Below, one piece after another: positions 11,965-22,021 of a stretch of 64,000 nucleotides of DNA. The translations under genes and the position numbers were made by a program. The stretch spans positions 26,835,221-26,899,220 of the forward strand of contig NC_135014.1 of assembly GCF_051020955.1 (NCBI RefSeq), in the 5' to 3' direction. Under the pieces are notes generated by a model that was not told where the DNA came from, did no database searches, and worked only from the letters and a program-made list of their open reading frames with translations. How positions within the stretch are numbered: position 1 is the first letter of the stretch; every line of letters starts with the position of its first letter. The stretch is from Megalopta genalis (taxonomy: Eukaryota; Arthropoda; Insecta; Hymenoptera; Halictidae).

Positions 11965-12040
11965 CAGTAAATTCTCTCAAAGTACGCGGTTCAGATTGTG
12001 CAGAAAAGTGGACAATTTGGGAGGAGGAGGAGGTACGATC
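11965..12040 (+). mobile_element. half copy (left arm) of palindromic TA-MITE
   Basis: Only one arm is present, from CAGTAAATTCTCTC through GGACAATTTGGGAGG. It then stops in a GGAGGAGG run and the sequence continues as unrelated DNA. Confidence 0.75.
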
Positions 12041-13590
12041 TTGTCATTGTTAGATGAAACGAACACCCATTAGTCGCGTTTAGGGCTCGGTAATTCTGGT
12101 ATCGATTAAATAGCTCTTTTACCTGTGCCAGAAGAGCTTCTTTGTTCTGCAACGACGTCCTCCCTGAAGAAAATTCGTTGCGTCTAGGGACGCGGTGACG
12201 TCACACAGAGACATAGACCCACATCAACTATACATTCGTGCAGGTACGATGTCAAATGTCACGAACACGACGCGACGACGTCATATGCTTCCCACAAATA
12301 TACCATACTGCTCTTTCTCCCCTCTACCGGTCTCCTGCTATGTCGTCACGCGGTCATGTTTCCCTGTTTCTGGAAAACTTTGCTCTATCCATAGACACCA
12401 GTGGTCTTCACCTATGCACCGCTGACTTAACTCGTTAATCAGTACGACGGATCTTCGCGCAAAATAAAAAGTGGGAGCCAAATATGATTTTTCTTATTTC
12501 TGTAATAATTTGGGCGCGTCGAGGATGTTACATCGATGCTCTTAAATTATTCTAATCGTTTTGTTGCTTTAAAATGTTGTTCGATGAACGAAGCTTATAA
12601 TTAGAATCGACAGACACTGCGACGGCTTCTGCACATGTATTAGTAATGTATGCGCAGGAAAATGTGACGTGCATATTGCTGTTCATTAAAAATTGTGGAA
12701 AGCCAAATGGTTTGCAATTTTATTTGAAACGAATCATACTTACACGCGTTTCGCACGAAAACACGTAAAATAGGAATTTTAATGTAGCGAATGACGCAAC
12801 GAATGTTCCACGAGGCTTCTTTCATTTTATTTCACGTAAATGTAACTTCATGTGTCTCTTCGAAGCGTTCCTTCGAGCGAAACATAAATAAGAGAGTGAA
12901 ACTTAGGGCTGTTACGTAAATGGCGTTCGCAACTATTTCAGCGCGGCGCAAGAAATCGTCATTGTACAATAATTTCTCCCAGAAATGCTCGGAGGTCGGA
13001 ATTGAAATCGGCAGATCCGAGAAGACACTCGCGATTTTTTGTAAATTTTTAATTAAATTTTGAAGTTCAGGTATCGAAGCATACATTCGTGTGTATCGTA
13101 AAGTATTAAAATATCATTTAGCATGTCTTTAAAGTGTACACTTTGCAAGAAAATGTCTGACGCGGAATGTAAGAACATGTTAACAAACTGTTTCGGAGCA
13201 CAGAGCAGCTCTTCATGGTACGGTAATTAAAGCTGTGTATCTTACCTCATAAAACAGGTCTTCGGAACGGTCTTTCGAATCTATTAACGGTCCCGCGGAT
13301 TTTTATGCATTTATGGCACATGCAAATTTAGCCTCCGCGCCGGTTCACAGTCTGCTCATTAGACTTTGTAAAATCGATTCGTGGATACCATCCTCAGCGA
13401 CTCGCGATACAAATTAGAAGACTTTCTTGCGGTCGTCGAAGTGACTTTTGTCCGTTTAGACGGACATTTTGTAACGCTGCGCCGCGATGTCGTTAGCCGT
13501 TTACTTACGTGTTTAGCGTTGTGTAATTCGGTCGGTAAAAATAAGGCGAACCTTTTCGAAACATATTTCCGAAGACACTTCGCGTAGATA
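12041..13590. other. gene-free stretch
   Basis: Contains a perfect CRE-type octamer TGACGTCA at 12196-12203. Otherwise only short conflicting frames, and no exon supported. Confidence 0.4.
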
Positions 13591-13832
13591 TACGAGCCGT
13601 TTATTTTGAAAGTGGCATAGGTCACTTTGTTTTTAAGTCGATATATTTAAGGGTTTGCGTTTCAACACGTTTAAAAATATGGATGCTAACTTTCGAGGAG
13701 ATTCACTTGTATTTGTTATCTCAGGATACTGATATTTTTCTCAGTATAAATAATTTCGTATAAACATTAAAGAATCACCACTTTTCATTACGGTAAAGTG
13801 ACTTATGCCACTTTCAAAATAAACGGCTCATG
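13591..13832. mobile_element. TIR element (unclassified MITE)
   Basis: Inverted ends of about 40 bp: the left arm contains GAGCCGTTTATTTTGAAAG then TGGCATAGGTCACTTT, and the right arm is its reverse complement with few mismatches. The interior is about 160 bp of AT-rich DNA with no coding capacity. Superfamily not determined. Confidence 0.75.
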
Positions 13833-15357
13833 TTTAGTCATTCCGCTGTTCCTGGTGTAACAGCGATTTGTTTAAATCAATTGCAGAAAATTCTGTAGTT
13901 TTATCGATTTATAATTTGCAGTTTATCAATTTTGCAAATTAGAGAATTCAAATGCTATGGCTCGAAACAGATTCGGCCCCTCTGTCGGATCATTAATTGA
14001 TCAACTATACAACGCCATATTTCCACGCGTTTGACACGCTTTAAACAATGGAAATTTTCGTCCCCTGGTACACTCATCCAAGCAGATAATTCTCAAATAC
14101 TATAGCGAGGGTAGTATGCATATCGGTGTGATGGCCATTCGTTTTACACTCGAATAGTTAGACGAATATAGTTTTGTTTACTGGAACAGTAAAAATTCGA
14201 AACTTTTGCTTCTTTTCGGTATTCCGCGTAATTGTCGCGGCACGTGGGATTTGTAAACAATATCGTTGTAATAACAAATTAAATACTCCAAGTGCTACAG
14301 CAGAACTAAAGCACTGCTACTCTACAATCAAGCAAACTGCGTTTACTACTACAAGAAATTCGGATATTTGTAATCGACAAATTTCTGGAAAACGTGTCGC
14401 ACTCGAGACGTTCAGAATGAACACACTCGTGTCGACTATTTTCCATCGCGTATAAAGAAGCTAAGGAATTCAGGTTTCGTCAAAAATGGGAAACGCGTTG
14501 AATGCAGTACAGCCCGAATTAGTGTTAAATGATCGGGTCCCAATGTCTCTCGCACCGGCGAGTGAGAGTAAAACCGGTTTCACAGTAGCGACTATTCTTT
14601 CGCGTGAAAGACATGAGAAACTCTTGACAGTGCGAGAAATAGAGAAATCGCTGTTGTTAGAACGAAAAATGCGCCTCGACTGCAATTTTTCAATTCGCGA
14701 CTCTATACTCGAGCATCGAATTATCACTTTCGATTTATAATTATAATGTATACTCTCGATTTATAATTTATAATTACAATTTTCTGATTTTCCAATTCTG
14801 TGAAATATCGTTATCACCGATATTTGTTATTCCGCTATCTGGTTAAATTAAAGTTTCCGACGCTGAAGATAAATTTAACCTTCCGTTATGTTCTCCTTGG
14901 CAGACTCGGATGAATCAATGGCACAAATATGAACAATGTGGCATTCGCTGCGAGGATCTTAAAAAGAGCAGGGATGTCGGTTTTGCGCGACAGAGTTAAG
15001 CTCTGGAGCTTTGAGCTTCCGTCGCCCAATTAACGTCGACCAACCAACCCGCTCTTCATTAAGCAAGCCGACCTCTTGCTTCGCATAATGAAAAGGGTAC
15101 CTCGTTAAATCCACGACGATGTATGAAACCAAATAGAAAAAAGGAAGACGTAGATTTAAAAATAGAACGAAAATTTTGCGCGCACGTTTGTCTACATCGT
15201 GCATGCGGCAAAGCTTGCAGGGTGTGCCAGGTACACGTTGAGATATCTTGCGAGCTAGACGAAGCACTCGTGGCAGCACATGCAACAATTAGCACTACGT
15301 TTTCCTTTTAATTTAGCGTTTACCTTCTAATCTGGAAATACTGATATTTTAGCAATA
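13833..15357. other. gene-free stretch
   Basis: Short frames only. One at 14486-14740 starts MGNAL in a fair start context, but the opposite strand is equally open, so it is not called. Confidence 0.4.
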
Positions 15358-15767
15358 CTGTAAATTCTCTCCAATTGTCCCTCAGCTTGGAAACGAAAAT
15401 GGATAATTTGGGGGAGGAGATACTATAGATTTATTGATTTATAGATTTATAGATTTATGGATTTATAGATTTATAGATTTATGGATTTATAGATTTATAG
15501 ATTTATAGATTTATAGATTTATAGATCTATAGATTTATAGATTTATAGATTTATAGATTTATAGATTTATAGATTTATAGATTTATAGATTTATAGATTT
15601 ATAGATTTATAGATTTATAGATTTATAGATTTATAGATTTATAAATTTTATAGTTACCGATTGTCAACTATAAAAACGAGCCGCAAAGCTGGAATAATCG
15701 CAGCTCCTCTTCTCAAAGTGTCTATTTTTGTTTCCAAGCTGAGCTCCCAATTAGGGAGAATTTCCTG
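15358..15767. mobile_element. palindromic TA-MITE with satellite loop
   Basis: Arms of the CAGTAAATTCTCC subfamily (left to about 15422, right from about 15646) enclose a long 8-bp tandem array instead of the usual short loop. The right end reads GGGAGAATTTCCTG, one base off consensus. Confidence 0.88.
15425..15645. repeat. GATTTATA satellite inside a MITE loop
   Basis: About 27 head-to-tail GATTTATA units with rare variants (GATTTATG, GATCTATA). The array sits exactly between the two MITE arms. Confidence 0.95.
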
Positions 15768-16240
15768 TCGCACGTGAAACCGATTATAAGTGTGAAACTA
15801 GAGTTAAATCTAATTATCTTTTAAAAGAATTGTCTACTAAAAGAAAAACCGTAATTCAAATACCACAAATTAGGTATTTCATTATTTATTACTACAAAAA
15901 AAAGGCGGAAGAAGTTACGACAAAAGCAGGCAAATTGTTGGTGAAAGCAACGGAATAAGCTATTCCAGTGTACGCGCTTATAGCAAATTTCGTTTGAAAA
16001 CGAATTACGTAAATGTATCGATACAACGTAGTTATATGAAATTATAGTTAAAAAGTTAAAGGTACCAAATATAGAACTTGAACTTTCTCTTAGCACGTGA
16101 CTGATTCCCGGTTCCTACACTTTTACCCGTCCCTCGATTCCCGAGACGCTCGTGAACGTAGAATCGTTGTGCATCTGTTTCATAATCAGCCAAACATGCC
16201 ACCGATTTAGATAACTGCGACTAAACTTTTCGTAATTTAA

Positions 16241-16596
16241 CACGTTGAGTACCGAATATCGGCTTGAAAAATTTACGGGATATCAAAGTCGTTTAATTAA
16301 CGAGACCGAAACTAGAAAGTGCAAATTTTCCATAGGAAATATTTCAGTTCAGCCATAATTATTGTCATGTCTACGAATGGTATTTTCAATTATTTCGCTA
16401 TGCTATCTAGAGGAGTCTAAACGATGTTTCTCTACACGGTGATATCGACCGAAACGATTAGATAATGTTCTTGGGAACGACTTGTTGTCACCGATCGACG
16501 TAGTTAGCGCCACTAAACAATTAATGAAGAACTTTTTAACGGTACGTTACGGTCTTTTTGGAAAGTAAAGTTAAATCATTGCCGGTAGTTAATGTG
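16241..16596. mobile_element. piggyBac-type MITE (TTAA flanks)
   Basis: TTAA at 16237-16240 and 16597-16600 flank inverted ends CACGTTGAGTACCG and (reverse complement) CACATTAACTACCG. The interior has no transposase frame. TTAA duplication with short inverted ends is the piggyBac signature (family knowledge). Confidence 0.75.
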
Positions 16597-16778
16597 TTAA
16601 GTTCCACGATAAGAAAATAAAGTGCTGTACGTTACGCCATTATGATGCTATTAACGTCGTGTTAAATGTACCAAAGATTTTTCTTGTTACGAACGGCTGT
16701 TGTTAACGCTGCAAGATGTTGTAACAAATTAAAATTTACAATTTATAAGAAAGTTTGATGTAAGACATTTTGTATATA

Positions 16779-17224
16779 CAGTAATGTCTCCCTAACTGAC
16801 GCACAGATTGCGCCCAAAAATGGACAATTCGTGAAGAGAAGATACGATTATTCGAGGCTCGCGTCTCGTTTTTATAATTGTTAACAATTCGTAACTATAA
16901 CAAATAAACCTCAAGGCTCGAATAATCGTATCTCCTCTTCCCAAATTGTCGATCTTTGTGGCCAAACTGAGCGTCGATTAGAGAGACATTACTGCATCCT
17001 GGTGTATACAGTAATGTCTCCCTAACTGACGCTCGGATTGCGCCCAAAAATGGACAATTCGTGAAGAGAAGATACGATTATTCGAGGCTCGCGTCTCGTT
17101 TTTATAATTATTAACAATTCGTAACTGTAACAAATAAACCGCAAGGCTCGAATAATCGTACCTCCTCTTCCCAAATTGTCGATCTTTGTGGCCAAACTGA
17201 GCGTCAATTAGAGAGACATTACTG
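16779..17224. mobile_element. dimer of palindromic TA-MITEs with 14-bp linker
   Basis: Two complete units (16779-16994 and 17009-17224) are joined by CATCCTGGTGTATA. The whole 446-bp block is flanked by TA. The units are about 95% alike. A stray right end (AATTAGGGAGAATTTACTG) of the other subfamily follows at 17230-17251. Confidence 0.9.
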
Positions 17225-17511
17225 TACATACAATTAGGGAGAATTTACTGTACGCCTGAATTACTGATTACTGTCACGCCTAAATTTCGTTCGCGTTTGT
17301 TCCGCAGCAGGTTGCACTAAAAGAGACTTTCACAATGTTCCGATACCGTTAAACGTCTGTCGACGAACGAAAAATAAATCGTTCGACAGATAGAAATATG
17401 CTTGCGATGAAATGTCGCTTCGTTCTATAAAAATGATAAAAGAATTTAACGATTGAACGCTGAAAATACGACACGAACGAAATCACTTATTCTTTGGACG
17501 TTTGGAATCAA

Positions 17512-17523
17512 GCGGCTCAGTGG
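17512..17523 (+). pseudogene. tRNA-Pro 5' fragment (target-site duplication)
   Basis: GCGGCTCAGTGG is identical to the bases from two before the tRNA-Pro start to position 10 of the tRNA at 17774. It is followed at once by poly-T. It is best read as one half of a target-site duplication made when the adjacent element inserted, since the downstream half restores the full tRNA gene. Confidence 0.75.
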
Positions 17524-17771
17524 TTTTTTTTTCTTTTTTTTTCAAAGTAAGTTTATTTTTCTCATTTCAGTCATAATATGCAGAGAATAATCCTACTTAA
17601 AAATACTTTTAACATTAATGATAAAAATTTTGATAGCTATTAGTTATCAACTTGGATAAACTCTATAGCTAGCTATGGTAATATGATATGTTTTAGGCAC
17701 GTTATTAGGGTGAGAGATTTATATGCTATCAGTCTTGTATCGTTAGTTGTTAGTAAAAGAAAAGCAGGAGC
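17524..17771 (-). mobile_element. 5'-truncated retroposon fragment inserted in tRNA-Pro
   Basis: Starts on the + strand with a poly-T run (an A tail if read on the - strand), then about 140 bp also found in the copy at 18661, with about 96% identity. It continues for a further 95 bp that the other copy lacks. Flanking GCGGCTCAGTGG repeats fit target-primed reverse transcription by a non-LTR machinery. No reverse transcriptase frame is present, so it could be a SINE or a dead 3' end. The last 25 bp also resemble a tRNA 5' flank, so the exact end is uncertain. Confidence 0.6.
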
Positions 17772-17773
17772 GC

Positions 17774-17845
17774 GGCTCAGTGGTCTAGGGGTATGATTCT
17801 CGCTTTGGGTGCGAGAGGTCCCGGGTTCAAATCCCGGCTGAGCCC
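17774..17845 (+). tRNA. tRNA-Pro (anticodon TGG)
   Basis: A 72-nt cloverleaf without intron. The acceptor stem GGCTCAG pairs with CTGAGCC. The anticodon arm CTCGC-TTTGGGT-GCGAG gives anticodon TGG, which reads CCA/CCN proline codons. The T arm CCGGG-TTCAAAT-CCCGG is perfect. Internal pol III promoter boxes are intact, and a T run follows from 17848 as terminator. The sequence is close to the standard animal tRNA-Pro(UGG). Identical to the copy at 18811. Confidence 0.97.
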
Positions 17846-17847
17846 AA

Positions 17848-17856
17848 TTTTTTTTT
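17848..17856 (+). terminator. pol III T-run terminator
   Basis: An uninterrupted run of T residues starts two bases after the tRNA 3' end. Confidence 0.8.
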
Positions 17857-17976
17857 CTGACTTTTTCTGCACCGTAACAGTATCATTTATTATTTTTTTG
17901 ATGAATCGACAGTGACCTCTGTAAATTATATTACAAAACTGACCAAAATATTTAATTCGTAAATATGTAGAGGTAG

Positions 17977-18191
17977 CAGTAAATTCTCTCGAATTGTCTC
18001 TCGGCTTGTAAACAAAAGTGGACAGTTTCGGAAGAGGAGACACGATTATTCGAGCCTCGTGGCTCGTTTTTATAGTTGTTGACACTCGGCGACTATAATA
18101 ACGAGCCGCGAGCCTCGATTAATCGTGTCCCCTTTTCCCAAATTGTTCTTTTTCATTTACATGCTGTGGGACAATTCGAGAGAATTTACTG
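17977..18191. mobile_element. palindromic TA-MITE (CAGTAAATTCTCTC subfamily)
   Basis: 215 bp with good arms. The right side is followed by TA (18192-18193). On the left, one base separates TA from CAGT. It lies just downstream of the first tRNA-Pro. Confidence 0.88.
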
Positions 18192-18261
18192 TATTCATGA
18201 AACTATTTGTAAATTATAGATAAACTATTATACTTCGGTATTTTATCGTATTTAACGTATT

Positions 18262-18420
18262 ATATTCTCGCTTAAAGTTCTGATCGCTTATGCTTCGCAT
18301 TAGTAGCGTTTCAAATTGCATTATTTTTTTAGCTACTCGAAATTGATTTCATGATTTTCGTTTATTAATTCGTAAATTCTATTTTCTACGTCTTAATTAA
18401 TGCGCATACTTAAAATTTGG
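18262..18420 (+). repeat. dispersed repeat, partner at 31336
   Basis: About 140 bp beginning TTAAAGTTCTGATCGCTT and including TATTTTCTACGTCT is shared, with gaps, with 31336-31490. Both copies adjoin a CAGTAAATT-type MITE end. No family recognised. Confidence 0.6.
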
Positions 18421-18647
18421 TTAAGTTCGTATGTTTAGTCGGTATAAAAAGCGTTCGTGCCTCTTTTAAAACAAAATAAGCTTTTCAAAATCGTATGTCA
18501 GTCGATCACGATGTTATTACAAGGTAAATATCGATATATATTGCTTGTTATTTATAAAAAGTTGATATTGGAACGACGTACAATAAAATCGATATGTAAC
18601 ATACGGAAGAGAACGGGGACTATCGGTATAAAAGAAAGAAAAGCGTG

Positions 18648-18660
18648 AGCGGCTCAGTGG
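18648..18660 (+). pseudogene. tRNA-Pro 5' fragment (second target-site duplication)
   Basis: AGCGGCTCAGTGG precedes poly-T and is repeated at 18808-18820 as the start of the intact tRNA. The sequence upstream (AAAAGAAAGAAAAGCGTG) resembles the 5' flank of the tRNA at 17774, so this looks like the genuine original tRNA leader. Confidence 0.75.
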
Positions 18661-18807
18661 TTTTTTTTTCAAAGTAAGTTTATTTTTCTCATTTCAGTCA
18701 TAATATACAGAGAATAATCCTACTTAAAACTACTTGTAACATTAATAATAAAAATTTTGATAGCTATTAGTTATCAACTTGGATAAACTTTATAGCTAGC
18801 TATGGCA
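18661..18807 (-). mobile_element. 5'-truncated retroposon fragment, second copy
   Basis: About 147 bp, starting with nine T and matching the copy at 17524 as far as TAGCTAGCTATGG. It then ends and runs into CAAGCGGCTCAGTGG. It is shorter than the first copy at the end away from the poly-T, as expected of independent 5' truncation. Confidence 0.65.
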
Positions 18808-18810
18808 AGC

Positions 18811-18882
18811 GGCTCAGTGGTCTAGGGGTATGATTCTCGCTTTGGGTGCGAGAGGTCCCGGGTTCAAATCCCGGCTGAGCCC
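18811..18882 (+). tRNA. tRNA-Pro (anticodon TGG), second copy
   Basis: All 72 bases are identical to the copy at 17774, with the same intact arms and a T-run terminator two bases after the 3' end. Its normal 5' leader has been displaced by the retroposon, so upstream-element control may differ, while the internal promoter is whole. Confidence 0.97.
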
Positions 18883-18884
18883 AA

Positions 18885-19729
18885 TTTTTTTTCTGCTTCT
18901 TTTTTTACAATCGTTTTTCCAAAATCATTCTATTAACATTCACATACTATACCTATATATTTATATTTATATTATAACATTCGCGTATTTATTTAATTTC
19001 TAATATTTTTCAATCATACTGTAAGCATAAAATATAATGTATCGTTGAATAAAATCACTTCGTATAATTAAGCTGAGATATAAATATCGTGCAATATTGC
19101 ATAATTTTCATGCAACAAAGATCCGAAGAAAGGAGATCTTTTTTTGCGTCGACCAAAGAGTTTCTTACGTTGAGCATAGAATACTAACAAGGTTAACATT
19201 TGTTAATACAAACAGGTTTCTTACACTTCACATATTTGCATATACCATAATTGCATTAAGATCCGTAGTCCACTTACCGCTGTTCGATGCATCCTCTACT
19301 GGAATGCCGCAGGTTTTCACTGGAACGAACTCGTTTCTCTATTAGGAATAACCCGCAGACGAACTTAAACGAAGCCAGCAACATAAGAAACGTCCTCCTT
19401 TATTCGAAATGTATAAATCTTATATGGAGAGACCCGGTAACGTCGTCCTCGTCTCGTCGACAATATATGCGCATATGTACATGATGAGTCAAGCAACCTG
19501 CACATCCCGAATAACTTTTAAACCGCGCGTTTTAATGAAAAATTGTTAAATATTTATCGTTGTCTTCTAAGAACGACGAGACAGAATTTATTTTGACATT
19601 TCACCGGCTCTGTTATAACGTGCGCTTGAATTAACAAATTTATTTATTACGATTGTCTCGTATAAAAGAGCCTTTGCAATGTCAGCCACGAATAAATAAA
19701 TTTAACTGTAATGATTATATGATTTACCA
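18885..19729. other. gene-free stretch
   Basis: AT-rich DNA after the second tRNA, with short frames only. Nothing recognised. Confidence 0.45.
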
Positions 19730-20059
19730 AAATTATTGCACAAGCGGGAAATGAGGGATTCCTGAGGTGATTCGAAGTAACTTTTTCCTTAGCGAAAATG
19801 CGATCCGCGGCTTCGTTTACGAGTTATTCGCGAAAAACAGTGATCAATGAGAGGCGAGATTAGCTGGCGCGAGGCGGAGTTCCGCACCCAGTTCCGCTGA
19901 TTGGCTCGCCCACCTAGTGGTAGCCGATCTCGCCCCTCATTGGTCACTGTTTTTCGTCGATAACTCGTAAACGAAGCGGCGGATTGCATTTTCGCAAAGG
20001 AAAAAGTTGCTTCAAATAATCTCAGGAACCCCTCGTATCTCGCTTGTCACAATAATTTT
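19730..20059. mobile_element. GC-rich palindromic element (family B, copy 1)
   Basis: Founding description: 320-380 bp foldback. The outer arm has GAAGCAACTTTTTCC, then GCGATCCGCGGCTTCGTT, then CGAGTTATTCGCGAAAAACGG. The inner arm has CCAATGAGAGGCGAG. All are repeated inverted on the right. The best-preserved copy (32195) ends in CAGGGTGTCCCGAAA. Here the outermost TIR is AAATTATTGNNACAAGCG. ORF-like frames in all copies are artefacts of the shared arms. Confidence 0.85.
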
Positions 20060-20174
20060 ACTACGCCCTATGATTTGTGATATACAATTTGACTGTAATC
20101 GATTATAAACAATAAACTAAATTTCTGCTCGATCGAGACGACCAAGTAAGTGACTTTTCTACGAATGATTTCAG

Positions 20175-20377
20175 GCCCGGCGCGATGGCGGCTGAGGAGG
20201 GTGCGCTGAGTGGTAGCCTTGGAGCAAAATTAAAATGTCCGACCCCCATATCACGGTTAAGGGTGGAGAAGATAGAAGGCGGCCTGATGGTGGCTGGAGT
20301 GGTAATAGCTGCGAACTGTCAGATTGCTCTTCCGGCATTCGGGTTTCTCTTCATGCTTGTTGGCGCTGTGCTCACTG
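20175..20377 (+). CDS. coding exon 1 of TMEM200-like gene (ATG at 20185)
   Basis: The acceptor TGATTTCAG ends at 20174 and the ATG comes ten bases later, so the gene must have an upstream non-coding exon. The exon codes for residues 1-64 and part of codon 65, including the basic stretch SRLRVEK and the first hydrophobic block. The donor is G/GTTTGT at 20378, not a strong one. It ends in phase 1. Confidence 0.8.
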
Positions 20378-21970
20378 GTTTGTATCTTCCTCCTTATTGT
20401 TCCTACTCGCTGTACATACATGGCTTCCTACGTACATACATATATATCGGCACCATTGTGTTCCCGCGTGACTTTCCGCTAACATTAGAACGGAACAAGG
20501 AGCGAGAATGTATATCTCGGTTGTTCTTGATAATAACTTTCACGATAATGTTCTCGCTTGGAAACCGACACCTTTCTATCGCCGACTAATCCGAGTTGTT
20601 TCGCGGACGATTTCGCGGAACGTTACGTGGACAATGAGAGATGTAACAGCGATTTTCTGGTTACGTGAACTACGCGGATTTCGTTCGGAAAGTTCGTTCG
20701 TTTCTAAAAAGAATTTTTATTTTCCAATGCCGTTGCAAAAGCAGCTATATTTAGTCGCAAACGATGCGAGCACGTGGCTCCGTCGACGATGAGAATAATT
20801 TTCCATACATAGACGGACATTTCGCGCTGATCTGACAGAAGCCTCTATCGTATTCCGGGAATTTGATTAGCGATGTCGGATAGGAAACCTTGCGTCGAAC
20901 GTTTAAGCTGCCGGTGGTTGTTTTGAACGGCGAAGTTACAAGACGCGATCGATTCCACGGAAATTACTGCGTTGATACGTGTACGGTACGCGATCGGAAA
21001 ATAATAGGATTCCGCGAATCTAACAAAGACAGTCCGAGCGATCGTTCAAGAGAGTATCAATCGTCGCTGTACGCACGTGGCGTGCAACGTTCAAACGCGT
21101 TCTAAAATGAATCACTTTTGATCTCTTCGTTCTGTGTTGTGTGTTTTACTTACAAATATATTATAACTTAGAGTTATATAACTTATAAATATATAAATAT
21201 ATGTATATATATAATATTCACGTATAATATATTATAGATAAATATAATACATAATAATTATAAATATAAATATAATTTATTATATACTAATATAATATTA
21301 CAATATATGTGTATATTAATTTATTAATATATTATATATATTTATATTTATATACATATATTTTAAGTTATTATTTTTAGTTATAATATAAGTAAGTATA
21401 ATAATAGTTATGATATTGTGGGTGCGTACTTGATCGATGCTGAGGTTCAGTAAATAGTTGTGCAGCGTTGTGGTGTGCACGTGGATTTTATTACCGTAGG
21501 CGAAGAGTGTGACGAGCCGATAGTAAGAGTCGCGATTCGGGACAGCGAGACGATGGAAGAGAAAAACTAAGAAGTACTGAGCGCCTGAGTCGTCTCGCTG
21601 TGTCTTGGCTCTGTTATTCATATTACGTCCCCCAAAAAGGCCACGCCTTTTTTGGAGACTCGCTGTCTTCTTTTACCCCCGTTTAGTTTGGCGGGGGAGA
21701 CAGCCATCGTTGAACCCCCGCTGTAGGGGCGCGCTGGCCGTTCGGCCAGGTAGCGGTACGCGGCCGGCGGCTTTCTCCGCGACCAGGCATGCAGTACATC
21801 TGGCAGTGATAAAAAATAAAGAGACAAAGGAATTTCCGGTTCTTGCAAACGTCAAGGACGTTTTCTCTCCGTCGAACCCTTGACATCTGCAAGCGGACAG
21901 TTTTATGGTTATTACGGTCGCCGACCGTGTGCCGCTACAATATATTATAACTTAGAGTTATAACTTACAA

Positions 21971-22021
<51 letters not shown>

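Noticed and set aside
12196..12203. CRE octamer TGACGTCA as a regulatory site
   Set aside because: A single 8-bp match with no promoter or gene nearby is not enough evidence.
14486..14740. MGNAL... frame as a myristoylated protein
   Set aside because: The opposite strand is open over the same span, there is no splice or domain support, and the size is near chance.
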